Under the pieces are notes generated by a model. The model ran no database searches and was not told the origin of the DNA. It worked only from the letters and a program-made list of their open reading frames with translations. Shown in pieces: positions 51,460 to 63,407 of a DNA stretch of 64,000 nucleotides. This stretch comes from Rhodamnia argentea (lineage: Eukaryota > Streptophyta > Magnoliopsida > Myrtales > Myrtaceae). Each line of letters starts with the position of its first letter. The first letter of the stretch is position 1. Where the stretch lies: the NCBI RefSeq assembly GCF_020921035.1, contig NC_063156.1:23670283-23734282 (forward strand), in the 5' to 3' direction. The position numbers and the translations under genes were made by a program.

Positions 51460-52171
51460 GAAAAAATTTCAAAAAAAGAGCATGAAATGCTATCATTTTC
51501 TCAAATAAATGTCATAAAGTAACCATTGTTTCAAATATTTGCCCAAAGTGCTCAAATTGTTTCAAATAAGAGCCTAGGAGAGCGTATTTTTGTCTTTTAC
51601 TTTTTTGAATGTTTTTGTTTTTTTTGTTATTCTTTTTGTCGTTTTGCCTTTTATTTTCTTTTTTTCTCCCATCCCTTCCCTTATGTTCCCTTTCCCTCCC
51701 CTTCCTAGGCCATCGCGGCCTTGCTCGAGCCAGTGTTGGGCAAGGGCGGTGTCGGCCCGTGAAAGGGTAGCCCGATGCCCGGCCCGGCCTCCATGGAAAT
51801 CCCGCCTCGTAAAGCCTTGCCGATGAACTCGATGTCGAACAAGAGCACAAACTCCAATGGGATGACACACGATCCTGCACCACGAGGAATTTAGCTAAGT
51901 ACATAGCTTACTTCTAATGATGATGGGGTTTGTCATGAATCAATGGAGTTTACCTCCTTTGAAATTGGCTCATCTCATGCCATATTCAAGCTCCGGAGGT
52001 AGCATTGGCATGGGGGGGAGGGAGAAAAAAATAAAAAAATAGAAAAAAAAACTCAAAAAAGTAAATGACGAAAATGCCCTTCGGCCATGCTCTTCTTTGA
52101 AATAATTTGAGCACTTTAGGTCTTTATTAAAAAAAAAAAAGGTACTTCGGATCCTTATTTAGAATTTTTCC
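51460..52171. mobile_element. ~710-bp inverted-repeat element with GC-rich interior
   Basis: The left arm contains AAGTGCTCAAATTGTTTCAA at 51546 and reaches TTTACTTTTTTGA near 51608. The right arm gives the same string order as reverse complement (AAGTGCTCAAATTATTTCAA, TTTACTTTTTTGA). Arms are about 150 bp. The interior is GC-rich between 51700 and 51900 and unlike its surroundings, possibly captured host sequence. The matching site in the right MIR159 block (about 61320) lacks the element. Confidence 0.7.
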
Positions 52172-54723
52172 TTAATTTGTTGGTTTGGTTTTCAATTGGG
52201 TTTTTCTTTTTTGTTTGGTTTATAACTTCAAACAATGAAACCTAACCCAAATAACAAGTTTATAAAAAAGATTCCTTTAGACCAATAACATTAGTAATTT
52301 AGCCTAACCAAATAAGCATTTCCTATCTAAGATTTCTTCACACTATTGAATGAGAGATTTCTACTTGTCAAGTTGGCCATTATTGATTGATCCTTAGTCT
52401 TGGCCATTGTTGATTGATATTTAGTCTCAAAGGGTACATGCGAAAGAGTTTAATTTATTTCGATTTAATTATGATTAAGTTCCTTTTTTTCCAATAAGTG
52501 TGTAGAATTAGCCTTTTTTTTTTGTGTTGATTTCCATTACATGTTAAAGTTAGATAGTTTAACCATGCATTAAAATTCTTATTTGTAAGGCGGTTGATGG
52601 CAGCGGTTTCAAACCGAATCAAATCGATAACAAAATCAAGGTTATTGATTTATTAGTTTTATTTGAGTCATAATTTTTTCGAGTTCCTTGGGGTTGAGAT
52701 TTGTTAAATCGATAAATTCGACTCGATGAGAATATACAACCGAACCACGATGCCCTTACACCGCGCTCATGTTTCCCTTGGGGGAGGCTTGGGACTCGTG
52801 TGCGATCATCAGGCACTTGAGTTCAACTTTGTGAACGCATACAATAGATTGTCAATTGAGGGTATCGTTAGGCTATTTTGAATTCCAACGAAATATTACT
52901 CGATGAATCATAAATTGAGCAATTCATTTTCCAAAATGTGAAGTGTTCATTTTTGCTTGATCATTGCTTGTGACATCCCGAATTCCGACCCACTTTCGAA
53001 GCTTTGAATAAATGAAAGGTCTTATTGATGTATTTCGATCGAATCTCACTCGGAGTTGATCCCTCTCGAGCGGACTAACCAAATGGGAATGGCTAGCTAG
53101 GAAAATCAAGTACGTGGACCTAAGAACTTGATCCTGGATTGATTCTTTGGCCATGAAAATTGTCGAGGGAATATTCCGGACCAATATAGGCCGATCCTAG
53201 AATGATTAAGGAACGATTTGGATAATACCCTACGCTTGAATCACGGGTGATTCCGTTTGACCTCATATGGGTTCCGAACGTCCCTAAATTATTTTCTAAC
53301 GATCGTGTCCATCGGGACTAGTAATTGACCCTCGCAATTGAATGACAACCAAAGTCGCCATGGCTCGAGAAGTTCTTAAACGTGGTTTTAATCACGGGTC
53401 GATACGCGTAACTCCTAAAAGCCGCCCGTTAGTTTGAGATACGCTGAAAATTCTATTGATCGAGATTGATCGCGAATCGAGCTTCAAAATTTGATGTCGG
53501 ACTTTTAGGGGTCTCAATAAATAAAATTTTTGACGTTTCCTCATCCTATGTGCTATTCCTTCGCAGTTAGCCCCCAAAGAGGTTCAGGAAAACTATATTT
53601 GTGGAAATGGGAAAGGACCCATTTGCCCTCGAAAAATACCCCATTTTTCACTTGGAGCGAAGGGTATTTTGGTCATTTTTCCCTTTGGCCGAGATTGACT
53701 AGTCTTGGTGGGGAGGAAATTATTTTTTTTATCCCTCTTGACTTTGTGGATCCAATAATTATCTTAACTTATATTAATTATTATTTTGGCCCCTTCTTCT
53801 TCATTTTTCAAGAGCACACTCTCTCTCTAGCTCACTTTCTCTCTCTACCTCACACTCCCTCACTTGGCCAAATTCTCTCTCTCTCACCCTCCATTGCCGA
53901 AAATTCTTCAAGCGCCGCCGGTGTCGCCTTGGACCGCCGGAGCTTAACTTTCACCGTGAGTCGCCCGGGACCGCCGGATCTTTGGGGGGTTTTAGTCGAA
54001 CAAGAAAGCCGCCGGATTGGAATCAAATTTTCTCTCGTTTTCTCGCCGGAAAATTCGCTAGAATTGTGGTAAGTTGGTCCCTAACCTTATATTAGGTATC
54101 TAGGGTGCTAATAGACCATAGATTATGTAGTTTTGGGTGAAAAATTGGTGGTTTTTGGCCATTTTCATGCCTTGGCCGAAAATGGAGGGAGCGAGGAGAG
54201 AGAAACCATGGTCTTGAGATGAATAGTGAAATCAAGAGGGTTTGGGTGTGGTCAAAGCTTGACCATGGTTACTTTATGCCTAAACTAGAGTTACTTTATG
54301 CTATTGTTTAATCATGGTTAGGTTAGTATTTGACTCTAGTTAATTTTTGAACCATGGTTAGTTTGTATATTAACTAGGGTTACTTTTATGTGACATAAAG
54401 TTATTATGCCATGGTACCAATTAAATGTGGCATGATTACTATAGTTTAGTACTATAGTCATAAATTAATTATATGTTAGAAAATTATTATTGTTCGGCCG
54501 TGATAAATTTCCACGTTAGTATAATTTTAGTGGCGCGTGATTTATATATTGCTACGTTAGCGTAATATGGTCGCATGACGTGGATTGGATACTATGGTAG
54601 TATTAATTGATCGGGTAGTCTGAATTAATATTTGGATTAGTGTGAATTAATCGGGTGATCCCGAATTATTAATTCTCTAACGTGAGCGAATCACGTGGTC
54701 CCGATCTATTCTCGAAAATATGA

Positions 54724-55335
54724 GGGTCGTATTCAATCAAGTCGCTCGAGGCCAAAGTGAGCCGTATTCGTCCGATTGTTTGAGACCGAGAGAGTATGAA
54801 AGTCGTGTTCAATTAAGTCGTCCGAGACCAAAGTGAGTCGTGTTCGACTAATTGTCCGAGACTTAATCCGGTCGTGTTCCTATGTGTCCGAGACCGAGAT
54901 TTATGGGTCGTATTCAATCAAGTCGTCCGAGGCCAAAGTGAGCCGTATTCGTCCGATTGTTTGAGACCGAGAAAGTATGAAAGTCGTGTTTAATTAAGTC
55001 GTCCGAGACCAAAGTGAGTCGTGTTCGACTAATTGTCCGAGACTTAATCCGGTCGTGTTCCTATGTGTCCGAGACCGAGATTTATGGGTCGTATTCAATC
55101 AAGTCGTCCTGAGGCCAAAGTGAGCCGTATTCGTCCGATTGTCCGAGACCGAGAAAGTATGAAAGTCGTGTTCAATTAAGTCGTCCGAGACCAAAGTGAG
55201 TCGTGTTCGACTAATTGTCCGAGACTTGATCCGGTCGTGTTCCTATGTGTCCGAGACCGAGATTTGTGGGTCGTATTCCTTTGTGTCCGAGACCCTGGAA
55301 TATATATATAAGTAGAGCCGTGTTCTATAAAGGTC
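54724..55335 (+). repeat. Higher-order tandem repeat inside the solo LTR
   Basis: Three copies of a ~181-bp unit (starting GGGTCGTATTCAATCAAG at 54724, 54905, 55086), the last passing into two further diverged subunits. Each unit is made of five ~36-bp monomers beginning CGTRTTC and containing GTCCGAG or GTTTGAG. The second and third units are nearly identical. Confidence 0.88.
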
Positions 55336-55369
55336 CGAGGCTCATTGTTATGAACTTGTATGATGGCGA

Positions 55370-55535
55370 TGGAGTAACATGGAATATTCCGGAGTAACGT
55401 GGAATATTCTGGAGTAGTGTGGAATATTTTCGGAGTAACGTGGAATATTCTGGAGCAACGTGGAATATTTTGGAGTAACGTGGAATATTCTAGAGTAGTG
55501 TGGAATATTTTCGGAGTAACGTGGAATTTTCTATG
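55370..55535 (+). repeat. ~20-bp tandem repeat array
   Basis: About eight copies of GGAGTAACGTGGAATATTC-like monomers, with alternating GTAACG and GTAGTG variants, inside the same solo LTR. Confidence 0.9.
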
Positions 55536-56381
55536 ACAGCCGATGCGTTAAACACGGGCTTTGGATCAATGTGGATATTTATATTATGGCCCGATGCGTT
55601 AAATGCGGGCCCCGGAGCACGTGGAATATTTTATTATCGGGACGGAGGCGTGGAACGCCGAATCGGGAGTAACGTAGAATATTTGAGAAGGTGTGGGAAT
55701 TTTCGGAGAAAGAACGGAATTTTCTGGAATTAAATTGTGGAATTTTTAATAAGAAAGAAGAGTTGTTGGAAATTGTTCATTGAAAATGTGTCTCGGAGGC
55801 ACTAGGGCCCTAATATAGGATTAGGGGCTAGCTTACTCGAGATTTTATCTCACCCCGTCGTGGGTTCGTTGTTTTTCGGACCCTCCGTCGCAAGTATGAA
55901 TGACCCGTCTCAAAGGTTCGGTATTCCCGAGGTAATGGTACCGGGAGAAGATGGGGAGGCTGTAGAGCCATCGGATGCGGAACACCACCCGAGCTTGACG
56001 AGGATGAGTTGGAGGCGAGAGATGATATAGTACCGGATAGCGAGGACGAGGCCTAGGGTAGTTGGCCTCTTGACTTTTGCTGGCTGTTTTATTTTGGATG
56101 TATAGTAGGCTTCGATCACGTAATCTTTTTTTTGTTCTAGTGGTCATAGGCTTGTACAGTGGCCTCCGAAGCCGTAGGTTTGGAAAATTGTATAGAACGT
56201 GTGGATATGTATATAAGTTTGTTTTTACAGTCCCAAGTCATCGTGATGTTAATTGTTTCTGTACGGGGATTCGTTTTTGCTTCCGCATGAATTAGTTGGC
56301 CTTTGGATCCTGGAGAACTGTACATAAGCGTGGCCAGGTGGGATGTCGACGAGCTCGCGGGGTTCGGGTCGTGACATTGCT

Positions 56382-57039
56382 CATCCAAAGGTGAATGAGT
56401 AGAATCTTCTTTACATCCACATAACACCCATTTAACAGTGAACGAATAATCACATATTTTTGTCCGGAGAACCTGCCAATTTGTAAACGATGCCAACCCA
56501 CGAAGATTTATCTTAAAAAAAAAAAAAATACTTGCGATTGTTTTTTCGTTTGTTAGGAATAAATTCCACTATGCCCATTTATTTACCCGAGCAAGTCCTA
56601 AAATTACTTTGTATGAACTTTACGACGTAAAAACTTGAAGATATTTCCTAAAATAAAGGAAAAAGAATATTTTCTCTCAACTAAAGAAATAATGTTGGAG
56701 AAGATTGACTCAATGTTAATTTCAGTTGGTTACTGCCGGGGTAGGCTTACATAGTAGAGATCGACGCTTGAGTTGGTCATCAGAATTTTGGCTTCTATAA
56801 TGTCGACTTGTACTTTGCACAATGTCTTGTAACCGATTTGTCAGCCTCATATATTTGATTATAAGACACTGTGTGACATGATAATGACTTATGTTTAAAG
56901 CGAGTCATCGAAATTTCAACTCTTGTTAATTTTTTTTTAATCTAAACTCTCTTTGTTAAGTTGATTTGTACTTTGCATGCTGTCTTATAGCCAACTCGTC
57001 GGCCTTGCAATTGTTTTTTTGTTTGTTACAATCTTTTCG
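56382..57039. other. Spacer with weak direct repeats
   Basis: AT-rich. CGACTTGTACTTTGCACAATG (56805-56825) and GATTTGTACTTTGCATGCTG (56963-56982) head two similar ~60-bp segments. No gene. Confidence 0.4.
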
Positions 57040-57418
57040 AATTCATATCGTTCCTGGGAACCGAACTATCGACCAATAACCTCAACCTCGCCTGCTAAAA
57101 CTTCCCCCTGAAGAATCATTCGATATCTACTATGTCCCTCCATTAGATTACTGTAGATTTTTGGGCAGAGAGAGGCACGTGAAAGCGTGATTATTGCGTG
57201 ACAGAAAGAATCTTTGGAAAGTCGGTTCCAAGAGACTTTTTTCCCCCAGCTAAGCCATTGTCTTGGCCGGCCCACCACACATTTGTTGTTATTAATTTTC
57301 ACCAAAACCGCTATAAATGGTCTCCCATCCCTCTCTCCCTTTTCCACCATAGCTACTCTCTTTCTAGCTTCCTTACCGTCTCTCTTATACGGTTGATTTT
57401 GATCATTTTTAGTTTCGC

Positions 57419-57455
<37 letters not shown>

Positions 57456-57654
57456 TGAGGCTCTCCTTGCAGCTAGATAGGGTTCCTTCCTATGACTTGT
57501 AATTGGTGATTCTCTTGAGCCCTCTTTTGCTTTTTCCCTTCCTTTCGTTTGTTCCACTGTTGCTGATGTTTGTTGAGTCCTCTTTTCTTCCTCTTTTAAA
57601 GAGTTTCTCGAGTTCCTCACGCTGGTCTGCATCTTGGGTCTTGCCAGTTATCCT

Positions 57655-57688
<34 letters not shown>

Positions 57689-57806
57689 AGGGTTTGAAGA
57701 TCTGTGAGGGTTTCATGTGGTGATATTGGAGTGATTCTTGATTTCTCTGGTTTTGACTGGTTTCTAGGGTTTTCGTGTGAAGAGAGAGGGGATTAGCGTA
57801 GAGGGA

Positions 57807-58018
57807 GTCTGGAGCTCCTTTAAGTCCAATAGAGGTTCTTGGCTGGGTGAGTTGAGCTGCTGGTCTATGGATCCCACACTCCTATCCCATTAAATCTGCT
57901 CATTCTCGAATGAAGAAGGAAGAAAAAGTTGGGATAAGCTTGTGGCTTGCATATGCCAGGAGCTTCACTTGCCCCTTTGTCTGAATCCTTTTTTGGATTG
58001 AAGGGAGCTCTACACTTA
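57807..58018 (+). ncRNA. MIR159: MIR159 precursor hairpin, copy 2
   Basis: Same architecture as copy 1: the 5' arm GGAGCTCCTTTAAGTCC at 57811 pairs with the 3' arm, and upper-stem blocks GAGTTGAGCTGCTGG and CCAGGAGCTTCACTTGCCCC pair with each other. The shorter terminal loop is a typical MIR159 length. The primary transcript probably starts in the CT-rich leader upstream (57420-57700), by analogy with copy 1. This copy encodes the canonical mature sequence. Confidence 0.95.
57992..58012 (+). ncRNA. miR159: Mature miR159 (canonical), copy 2
   Basis: 21 bases from TTTGGATTGAAGGG to AGCTCTA, identical to the widely conserved plant miR159a. Confidence 0.95.
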
Positions 58019-61000
58019 TTTTTGTTTATCTTCCCTCCCTCTCTCTACTTGCATGAGATGATCGTGATGACTTTTTTGCTTCATGGTCTTCTGTTTTCTG
58101 GGTTTTCATTTTGTTTTTGCAGTAGATTTTCCTGACGTTTATCAGATCTGGTTCTTCAAACAGAGGAGATCTAGTTGGGAAATCTTTTTAGCTGCCCTCT
58201 TCTGTACTGGAGTTTACGATTTTTTCTCTTTTGCCTTTTCTGGATCTAGCCCAGTCAAAAAGCACTCATGGGAGCTTTCAAGATTGCTTCATGTGAGGCG
58301 TGTCCTGAATATGACTGGGCATGCTGCTTCTTCCTAGATACTCTCGCATGATGCCTGTGTAACTGTTAACCGACTGTTCTTGTGTCCTGACCAATAGGGG
58401 CTCCTTTTTTTTTTTTTTTTGGAACAAACGTTTCTCTGGATCACGTTTCAGGGTCCATAGATCTACTGAACTCTCTCTCTCTCTCTCTCTCTCGGTTAGG
58501 TTAATCTTACACTGTAGTTTCGAACCTGAAAGGCTTGCTAAGCTTTTGGCCTTGGAAGGACGCTGTTCTCTTGGAAACAAAATGGGGTTCATGCTTACGA
58601 AGACGACGCCGGTTTTTCTCCAGATCTTGATGTAGCCGTAGTTTCCTTTTTGGACCAGCATCGAGGATGGAATTTTATTTGTTCTTCTACATGTCATTGT
58701 CTCTTGCTGGGAAGTTGCTCAGTTTCTCTTTGGTGTTTTTAAGACCGCGCGGGTTTTGTTGCGGTCTCGCTTTTCTTGACCTTAATTCGGAGAACAATTT
58801 TGTGGCGTTGTTTTTAAGCGGGATAAGTATTGAGAAATCAAGTGAATGTGAGCTGTTAGCAATTGGTACATTTTTTGGGAAACTTTGGTTCTTGCAGTAT
58901 GTCTCGTTGACGATGATGATGCACGCTCAGTTTAACTAGTGTTGTGGCTTGTTGATACTGCAGCATTTTTATCTTCTTCTTCTTCTCTGTTAGTCCATGG
59001 TACGTGCAGGAATTGGGTGAGCGTGAAGAAGAAGAAGAAGATGGCAGGAACTCGTGATGTCTTTTTGAAGGGCGTGCGATTATGCTGGAAGAGTGTTGTG
59101 TTTTTTTGTGTTTTTGTTTTGGCAATGTTACGACGTGTAAATTCAAGATTTGCGACGCCCATCTGAGTGGATGAACGATTAAGCCTTGGCAAGCGACGCC
59201 TCGCATGGTCTATGACACGTCTCGATTTTCTCTGTAAAAGGGACAAATTTGCTATGTAAAAGTTTCAAATAATCATATGTTTTACAGTTGTCTCCGAAGT
59301 TGTTGTGGAGCTTCTACTGTTTTCGGATGTTTATGACATTCTATCCATAGTTGGATACGTAGCTTGGATCATAGATACTCAGGAAGGATACAAAAATATC
59401 GATTTTCCACTCATCGTGTGTTTTGCGTTGCATTGTGGGAGAGTTAAAATTCAACTACTTAACGTATTTTGATCCATTGATCTCGTCCGTGATCGTTCGT
59501 AATTTGTCCCATCTTCGTTCAGTCTCGTAAAAATCAAAAACCTTAATCTAAACAATCTATTGAAACACATGTAATCTGTGGAACTTTTATTCCATGATAG
59601 GCTACGAAACTAACAGGGATAATTATCAGGTTATCTCGAATTGCATGGGTTATTCTCGAATTGCATAGGTGTCAATTCACTCATATATATTTATAGGTGT
59701 CATCAATTCACTCATATATTTTAAAGGTATAATTAATTCACTCGTATATTTCCCTATAATTCTTCTGGTCAATTGCCGTCCCAAAAATGCTGGCATGGAC
59801 TTCAGCATCGCTGCCGACACAATTTTACTTGATATAACGTCTTAGGTACTCTTGCGTTGACGATCGGTAAATTTAGGACTATATTAGTAAGATTGAAAAA
59901 TTTAGAATTGAATTAACGTTCTTGTAATCTGTTCATTCATGACTGAATTAGTAATTTTTCGGACAACATCAAAAGAGATACATGACAAATTGAAAGAGAT
60001 ATAGATTTCCTACAAGTGCGTATTTTCAAGAAGGCCATTTATCTTGCTTGACAATTAAATATTTCAACTGTTATTAATTTATGGTACGAGTTATTCGTGC
60101 AAATAACTAGTCGAATATTAAAAAAAAAAATTGCCACTGTGGAAAGTCGTCGTGGCTCGTGATCGGTTCTTATCAATAATCTGGTTTAAGACGAGAAGAA
60201 TAAAATGCAACCATTCCCATGATATTGCCCGTTATTTGTTGCGGTCTTGTCTTTTTAACTCATGTTTCGAGTCCAACGTCAGTCTCAAATTACTGGCTAT
60301 TTTCTCATGCACAGTTTGAATTATGCACCCGAGAATGACCATAAGCTATTTTCTCGAAATTAAACCGTGTAAAACTTATTTTCATTGAAACACTTGGGAT
60401 TAAGTGAGTTTAATATAGGCATGCAAATACTAAGGGTATGTTTGTTTCGCAAAAAAAAAAAAATGAATGATTTTGAAGTATATGTACTTTTAAAAATGAT
60501 CGTTTGCATCGCTTATAATCGTAAATAAAAAAAATATCTTTATTATCCACGAGAATTCCTGGACATAATTTGTTGTCACTAACAAACAAAATTCCCGCTC
60601 GATAATTAATTTGAGCGTTCAAAGCGATATCTTTCGGGGAAAATGTTTTTCGCGTTGTTCATTTTTTCGTGAAACAAACGGACCCTTAGATGAACTGTCT
60701 TCTCGAAGGTAGCCACTCTTCCGAACATTACCGTACAAGTCCTGGTTCCATCTCCGCTACGGTGTGAATATCCAGTTTGAGCCATAGCTGTGAAATCCAT
60801 CCAGTGTCTACCCGGCAATGGCAAAGGCGGACCTCGATGGTTGGGCGTGTCCTTTTTTTTTTTTTTTTTGGGGTTTTGTTTTTCCATTTGTGAGAATGAA
60901 CTTACTTCGAGGTAGGAACTCTTATTCGAGATATCACTTGAATTGCTAAAAAGAGAAAACCGGGAAAAAGTAACGAAGGAAAGGGTTGGCTATTATCAAA

Positions 61001-61846
61001 TCCGATTAACGGGCGGCCCAACAAATGGGCCGGCCCATGTAAAATTCAATGCCAGGCCCGACTTGTCCATCACGCTTTATTATTAATCTTACTTTGCCAA
61101 TTAAAGTTTATAAATGCTAATACGATCAAATATGCACAAATTCATAATATAGTAACATAACATAAAAGCCCTACAATTATTTTCATACTCTCATAAAATG
61201 AGAACTGAAAAAGGTGACCCCGTTGGAGGAGCTGCCCATCTAGGGGCATTCATAAAAAAACAAATACCGAAAAATCGAGCCAAACTGAATCGACGTGTTC
61301 GGTCTAATGGTTTGGTTTGATTTTTTTGTTCTCAGATAATATTTGCGGAAGAGTTTTGTACGATCTTTCTTATTATGATAATTACAGTTGATTCCTAATT
61401 TTCAATAAGCACGCATGAATAGTTGTTTCCTTTTGTTCAAACTTCCATTCCATGCCGAAGTTAGATAGTCTAAACATGTATTAGACATTGAACTTTTAAC
61501 ATGACTTGTCGGTTGGTATGAGTTGTAAATTTGTTTATTTCATACTGGATTGAGATTTTTCCAAAATCGAAGAGTTCGATTTGGTCATAAGGTATCTCCA
61601 AATCGAACCACGAAAATCCTCAGCTCATGGAGGGGGCGCTCGGAAACTGGACCAGACGGGTTTGAGGAGGACCTCCGAAGGTTCGGGCGGGAGTCAACCG
61701 GGCTTGAGCCTAACCAATGCGCGAGTCTAATCAAGACTTTATTATCCATTTGTATATATTCTGAAAAAGGGATTTTAATGTCATCTTGATTTGATGTTAA
61801 TTAATTAATATAAGTTGGTTCAACACGAGCAGCGACTTTCGCCGCA

Positions 61847-61884
61847 AAACCCTAATTCCCTTGGGGGAGGAGGGGGGTATATAA
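61847..61884 (+). promoter_or_regulatory. RACK1 core promoter: telo-box and TATA box
   Basis: AAACCCTAA (telo-box, 61847-61855) and TATATAA (61878-61884) lie about 125-160 bases before the RACK1 start codon. A second CCCTAA is at 61998-62003. Telo-boxes are common in promoters of plant ribosomal and translation genes, which suits RACK1. Confidence 0.6.
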
Positions 61885-62005
61885 CGTCGCTTCCATCCCA
61901 TGAAATCTGTTCCTCTCTGGTAGCGCCTTTGCCTCCAACGATATCCTCGCTCGCCGAAGAAGAAAAACCCCGAAGCAGCACACCCCCTCCTCGGAACCCT
62001 AAGCA

Positions 62006-63407
62006 ATGGCGGAGGGACTGATCCTCAAGGGCACGATGAGGGCCCACACCGACATGGTGACCGCCATCGCCATCCCCATCGACAACTCCGACATGGTCGT
62101 CACCTCCTCCCGCGACAAGTCCATCATCCTCTGGCACCTCACCAAGGAGGAGAAGGTCTACGGTGTCCCGCGCCGCAGGCTCACCGGCCACTCCCACTTC
62201 GTACAGGACGTCGTCCTCTCCTCCGACGGCCAGTTCGCTCTCTCCGGATCCTGGGACGGGGAGCTCCGCCTCTGGGACCTCGCAACCGGTGTATCCGCTC
62301 GCAGGTTGGTTTCTAGATCTTTGCGTATCGATATGTTTAATGGATGATGCTTTGTTTCTCTGGATCGGTTTCCTGTGTTCATGCGTAGAGTGCAGTGTAG
62401 TCTGATCTGGTAAATGCTGGAGTGCTTTTAATTAGAATGTTTCCTTGCAAATATGTCCCAGCTAATTATTTTCGCGATACTTAGATTTATGGTTGGGGAT
62501 AGTCCTTTCACATGTAATGCCGTTTTCCTCAGACAGAACGTTTATTGGCAATAGAAGCCGAAATTTTGTGCAGTGGAATGAGAGTAAGGTCTTTTGCTTA
62601 GTGATATTGCTGGCTGAAATTGAAAAAGGGCAAACTCGTTGGTTGTGATGCAAGTCTTGTCACGAGTGGTGACACTACGTCCTGTTAGAATTAGATTCGT
62701 ATGACGGGCCTTTCGTTAAGTATACTATAGCGAAAATTGTGACTGAATTTCGCCAATTGAGTTCTTTTTCGTGAGAGTTCTTCCCAAATGTGAAACCGTC
62801 AATTTTGTGCTGGTGGGTCTATTATAGGTTTGTGGGCCACACCAAGGATGTGCTTTCCGTGGCATTCTCCATTGACAATCGTCAGATTGTCTCGGCATCT
62901 CGCGATCGCACCATCAAGCTGTGGAATACGTTAGGAGAGTGCAAGTACACAATTCAGGAGGGTGATGCTCATACGGATTGGGTCAGCTGCGTGAGGTTTA
63001 GTCCCAACACGCTGCAACCCACTATTGTATCTGCTTCATGGGATCGAACCATCAAGGTCTGGAACTTGACCAATTGCAAGCTTAGGAACACCTTGATGGG
63101 ACACAATGGCTATGTGAATACGGTAGCCGTATCTCCTGATGGGTCACTCTGCGCTAGTGGTGGCAAGGATGGAGTGATTTTGTTGTGGGACTTGGCAGAG
63201 GGCAAGAGGCTGTATAATCTGGAGGCTGGTGCTATAATTCACTCTCTTTGCTTCAGCCCCAATAGATACTGGCTCTGTGCTGCTACTGAGAATAGTATTA
63301 AAATCTGGGACCTCGAAAGCAAGAGTATTGTCGAAGATTTGAGGGTTGATTTGAAGAATGAAGCTGACAAAACTGACGGAACCACGACAGCTGCTTCAAA
63401 TAAGAAG
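62006..63407 (+). CDS. RACK1: RACK1, WD40 receptor for activated C kinase / 40S ribosomal protein, 3' end outside window
   Basis: WD40 beta-propeller scaffold that sits on the head of the 40S ribosomal subunit and links signalling to translation. Exons: 62006-62304 and 62828-63407 (GT-AG, phase 2 then phase 0), giving 293 residues so far. Seven-bladed family members are about 325-330 residues, so one short last exon (the closing blade) should lie right of 64000. WD repeats are seen with GH and WD pairs: [71 protein letters not shown], and IIHSL..IKIWDL. R36 and K38 in SRDKS match the residues known to contact the ribosome. The start has a good context. Nothing is damaged in the visible part. 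Confidence 0.95.

Larger units (their letters stand above)
46800..52810. repeat. Tandem segmental duplication, left block (MIR159)
   Basis: Collinear with about 57040-61740. Anchors: CGAACTATC at 46825/57063; TTGGCCGGCCCACCAC at 47069/57263; the MIR159 hairpin; TTTCAAGATTGCTTCATGTG at 48073/58274; TGACCATAAGCTATT at 50236/60336; GTTGGAGG at 51373/61223; AAGTTAGATAGT at 52547/61460. Divergence rises towards the right. Confidence 0.85.
52969..56376 (+). mobile_element. 3.4-kb solo LTR with TTGCT target duplication
   Basis: Begins TGTGACATCCCGAATTCC and ends GGGTTCGGGTCGTGACA. Exact 5-bp direct repeats TTGCT lie at 52964-52968 and 56377-56381. There is no internal polyprotein. A TATA-type stretch TATATATATAAG at about 55303 could be its promoter. 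The size and TGTGAC...GTGACA ends fit large Ty3-gypsy-type LTRs (inference). It lies between the two MIR159 blocks. The 180-codon frame at 53530-54072 is inside the LTR and is not considered a gene. Confidence 0.88.
57040..61740. repeat. Tandem segmental duplication, right block (MIR159)
   Basis: Direct copy of about 46800-52810. It lacks the two inverted-repeat elements found in the left block and is therefore shorter. Confidence 0.85.

Noticed and set aside
53530..54072. 180-codon open frame
   Set aside because: Lies wholly inside the solo LTR, begins mid-sequence and has low-complexity composition; no domain recognised.
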